From Desulfotignum sp. (lineage in GTDB: Bacteria > Desulfobacterota > Desulfobacteria > Desulfobacterales > Desulfobacteraceae), in NCBI GenBank assembly GCA_011390695.1, contig JAABRW010000042.1:1-6435 (forward strand): a stretch of 6,435 nt of DNA. Direction: 5' to 3'. The position numbers and the translations under genes were made by a program. Below the pieces are notes generated by a model, which worked only from the letters and a program-made list of their open reading frames with translations, was not told where the DNA came from and did not search any database. Every line of letters begins with the position of its first letter. The first letter of the stretch is position 1. Shown in pieces: positions 5,769 to 6,435 of this stretch.

Positions 5769-6435
5769 CACTGCTTTGCCTTGAAAATATCAGTGTGGAA
5801 TTCACCACCCGTGACGGATGTGTGGAGCCGCTGAACTGTATTGGTTTTGATCTTGATGATGGTGAAATATTGGGACTTGTGGGGGAGACAGGTTCGGGAA
5901 AATCGGTAACAGCCCAGGCCATCATGGGCCTGCTCCCGTTTCTTGACGGCAGGGTGTCACAGGGACGGATTCTTTTCAAGGACGTTGATCTGCTGTCATT
6001 GTCTGAATCTGAATATCAACAAATCCGGGGAAACCGGATTTCTTTGATTTCCCAGAATCCCATGACCTCTCTGGACCCGGTTTACAGGGTGGGAAACCAG
6101 ATTGTGGAAGGTCTCAGGCTTCACCTGAATATATCCCGGTCAGATGCTGCAAAAAGGGCGAAGGCGGTTATGACTTCGTTGGGAATCGCCAATTCTGAAA
6201 AGGTGTTTTCGCAGTATCCACACCAATTGTCCGGGGGATTGAAGCAGCGGATTGTCATTGCCATGGGATTGTGTGCAGATCCGGAGCTGTTGATCGCTGA
6301 CGAACCCACCACCGCTCTGGATGTGACGGTCCAAGCCCAGATTATCGAGCTGTTCAAAAAAACCACCCGGGACCGGCATGTGGGCCTTATCATGATTACC
6401 CATGATCTAGGGGTGATCGCCCATTTATGTGACAA
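5765..6435 (+). CDS. ABC transporter ATP-binding protein, DppD/OppD type (5' part, 3' end outside window)
   Basis: The first 223 residues of a cytoplasmic ATPase that powers the importer are present; the frame is still open at the window end. All nucleotide-binding motifs are intact: Walker A GETGSGKS (40-47), Q-loop Q97 in ISQNPMTSLDP, signature LSGGLKQR (155-162), Walker B LLIADE (175-180, catalytic E180), D-loop ALDV (184-187) and switch H213 in ITHDLGV. The QNPMTSLDP stretch and the spacing are typical of the DppD/OppD branch rather than of general ABC ATPases. The signature has L and K where M and R are most common, a mild change. The missing C-terminus should carry the oligopeptide-transporter extension (oligo_HPY). 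The start ATG overlaps the permease 2 stop as ATGA. In this family a second ATPase (DppF/OppF) usually follows, so one is expected just past the window. Confidence 0.93.
   Translation, partial: MTLLCLENISVEFTTRDGCVEPLNCIGFDLDDGEILGLVGETGSGKSVTAQAIMGLLPFLDGRVSQGRILFKDVDLLSLSESEYQQIRGNRISLISQNPMTSLDPVYRVGNQIVEGLRLHLNISRSDAAKRAKAVMTSLGIANSEKVFSQYPHQLSGGLKQRIVIAMGLCADPELLIADEPTTALDVTVQAQIIELFKKTTRDRHVGLIMITHDLGVIAHLCD

Noticed and set aside
6121..6435. Minus-strand frames opposite the ATPase at the window end
   Set aside because: The plus-strand frame carries every ABC ATPase motif; the minus-strand translations have no recognisable pattern.

Overview
The window holds one co-oriented (+ strand) gene block with no interruption longer than about 85 bases. 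In order, it contains: the 3' part of a DUF1611-family P-loop protein (DgcN-like); an N-acyl-D-amino-acid deacylase; and most of a dipeptide/oligopeptide-type ABC importer. The importer is represented by a substrate-binding protein, two permeases and the 5' part of the first ATPase. Both ends are cut inside genes, so the operon extends beyond the window on each side.

The base composition is balanced to slightly GC-rich. A Sec-type signal peptide on the binding protein and strong Shine-Dalgarno sites on most genes point to a Gram-negative bacterium. Protein style suggests a Desulfobacterota-like (deltaproteobacterial) relative, but this is an impression from reading, not a search result. No RNA gene, mobile element, CRISPR array, integration site or origin was seen.

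Layout: 1-524 is the DUF1611 C-terminal part; 538-2166 is the deacylase; 2167-2250 is a short spacer with a good ribosome binding site and a doubtful sigma-54-like half site. The solute-binding protein lies at 2251-3825, followed at 3826-3901 by a spacer with a perfect 12-bp hairpin. Permease 1 (DppB-like) is at 3902-4828 and permease 2 (DppC-like) at about 4863-5768, with an odd start region between them. The ATPase (DppD-like) starts at 5765, overlaps the previous stop by ATGA, and runs off the end.

Working model (inference): the ABC system imports small peptides or N-acylated amino acids. The deacylase removes the acyl group from N-acyl-D-amino acids. The DUF1611 protein, whose characterised relatives acetylate D-glutamate ahead of racemisation, links the set to D-amino-acid use, for example from peptidoglycan or aged organic matter. 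Having a putative D-amino-acid N-acetyltransferase and an N-acyl-D-amino-acid deacylase in one operon is the main biochemical puzzle.
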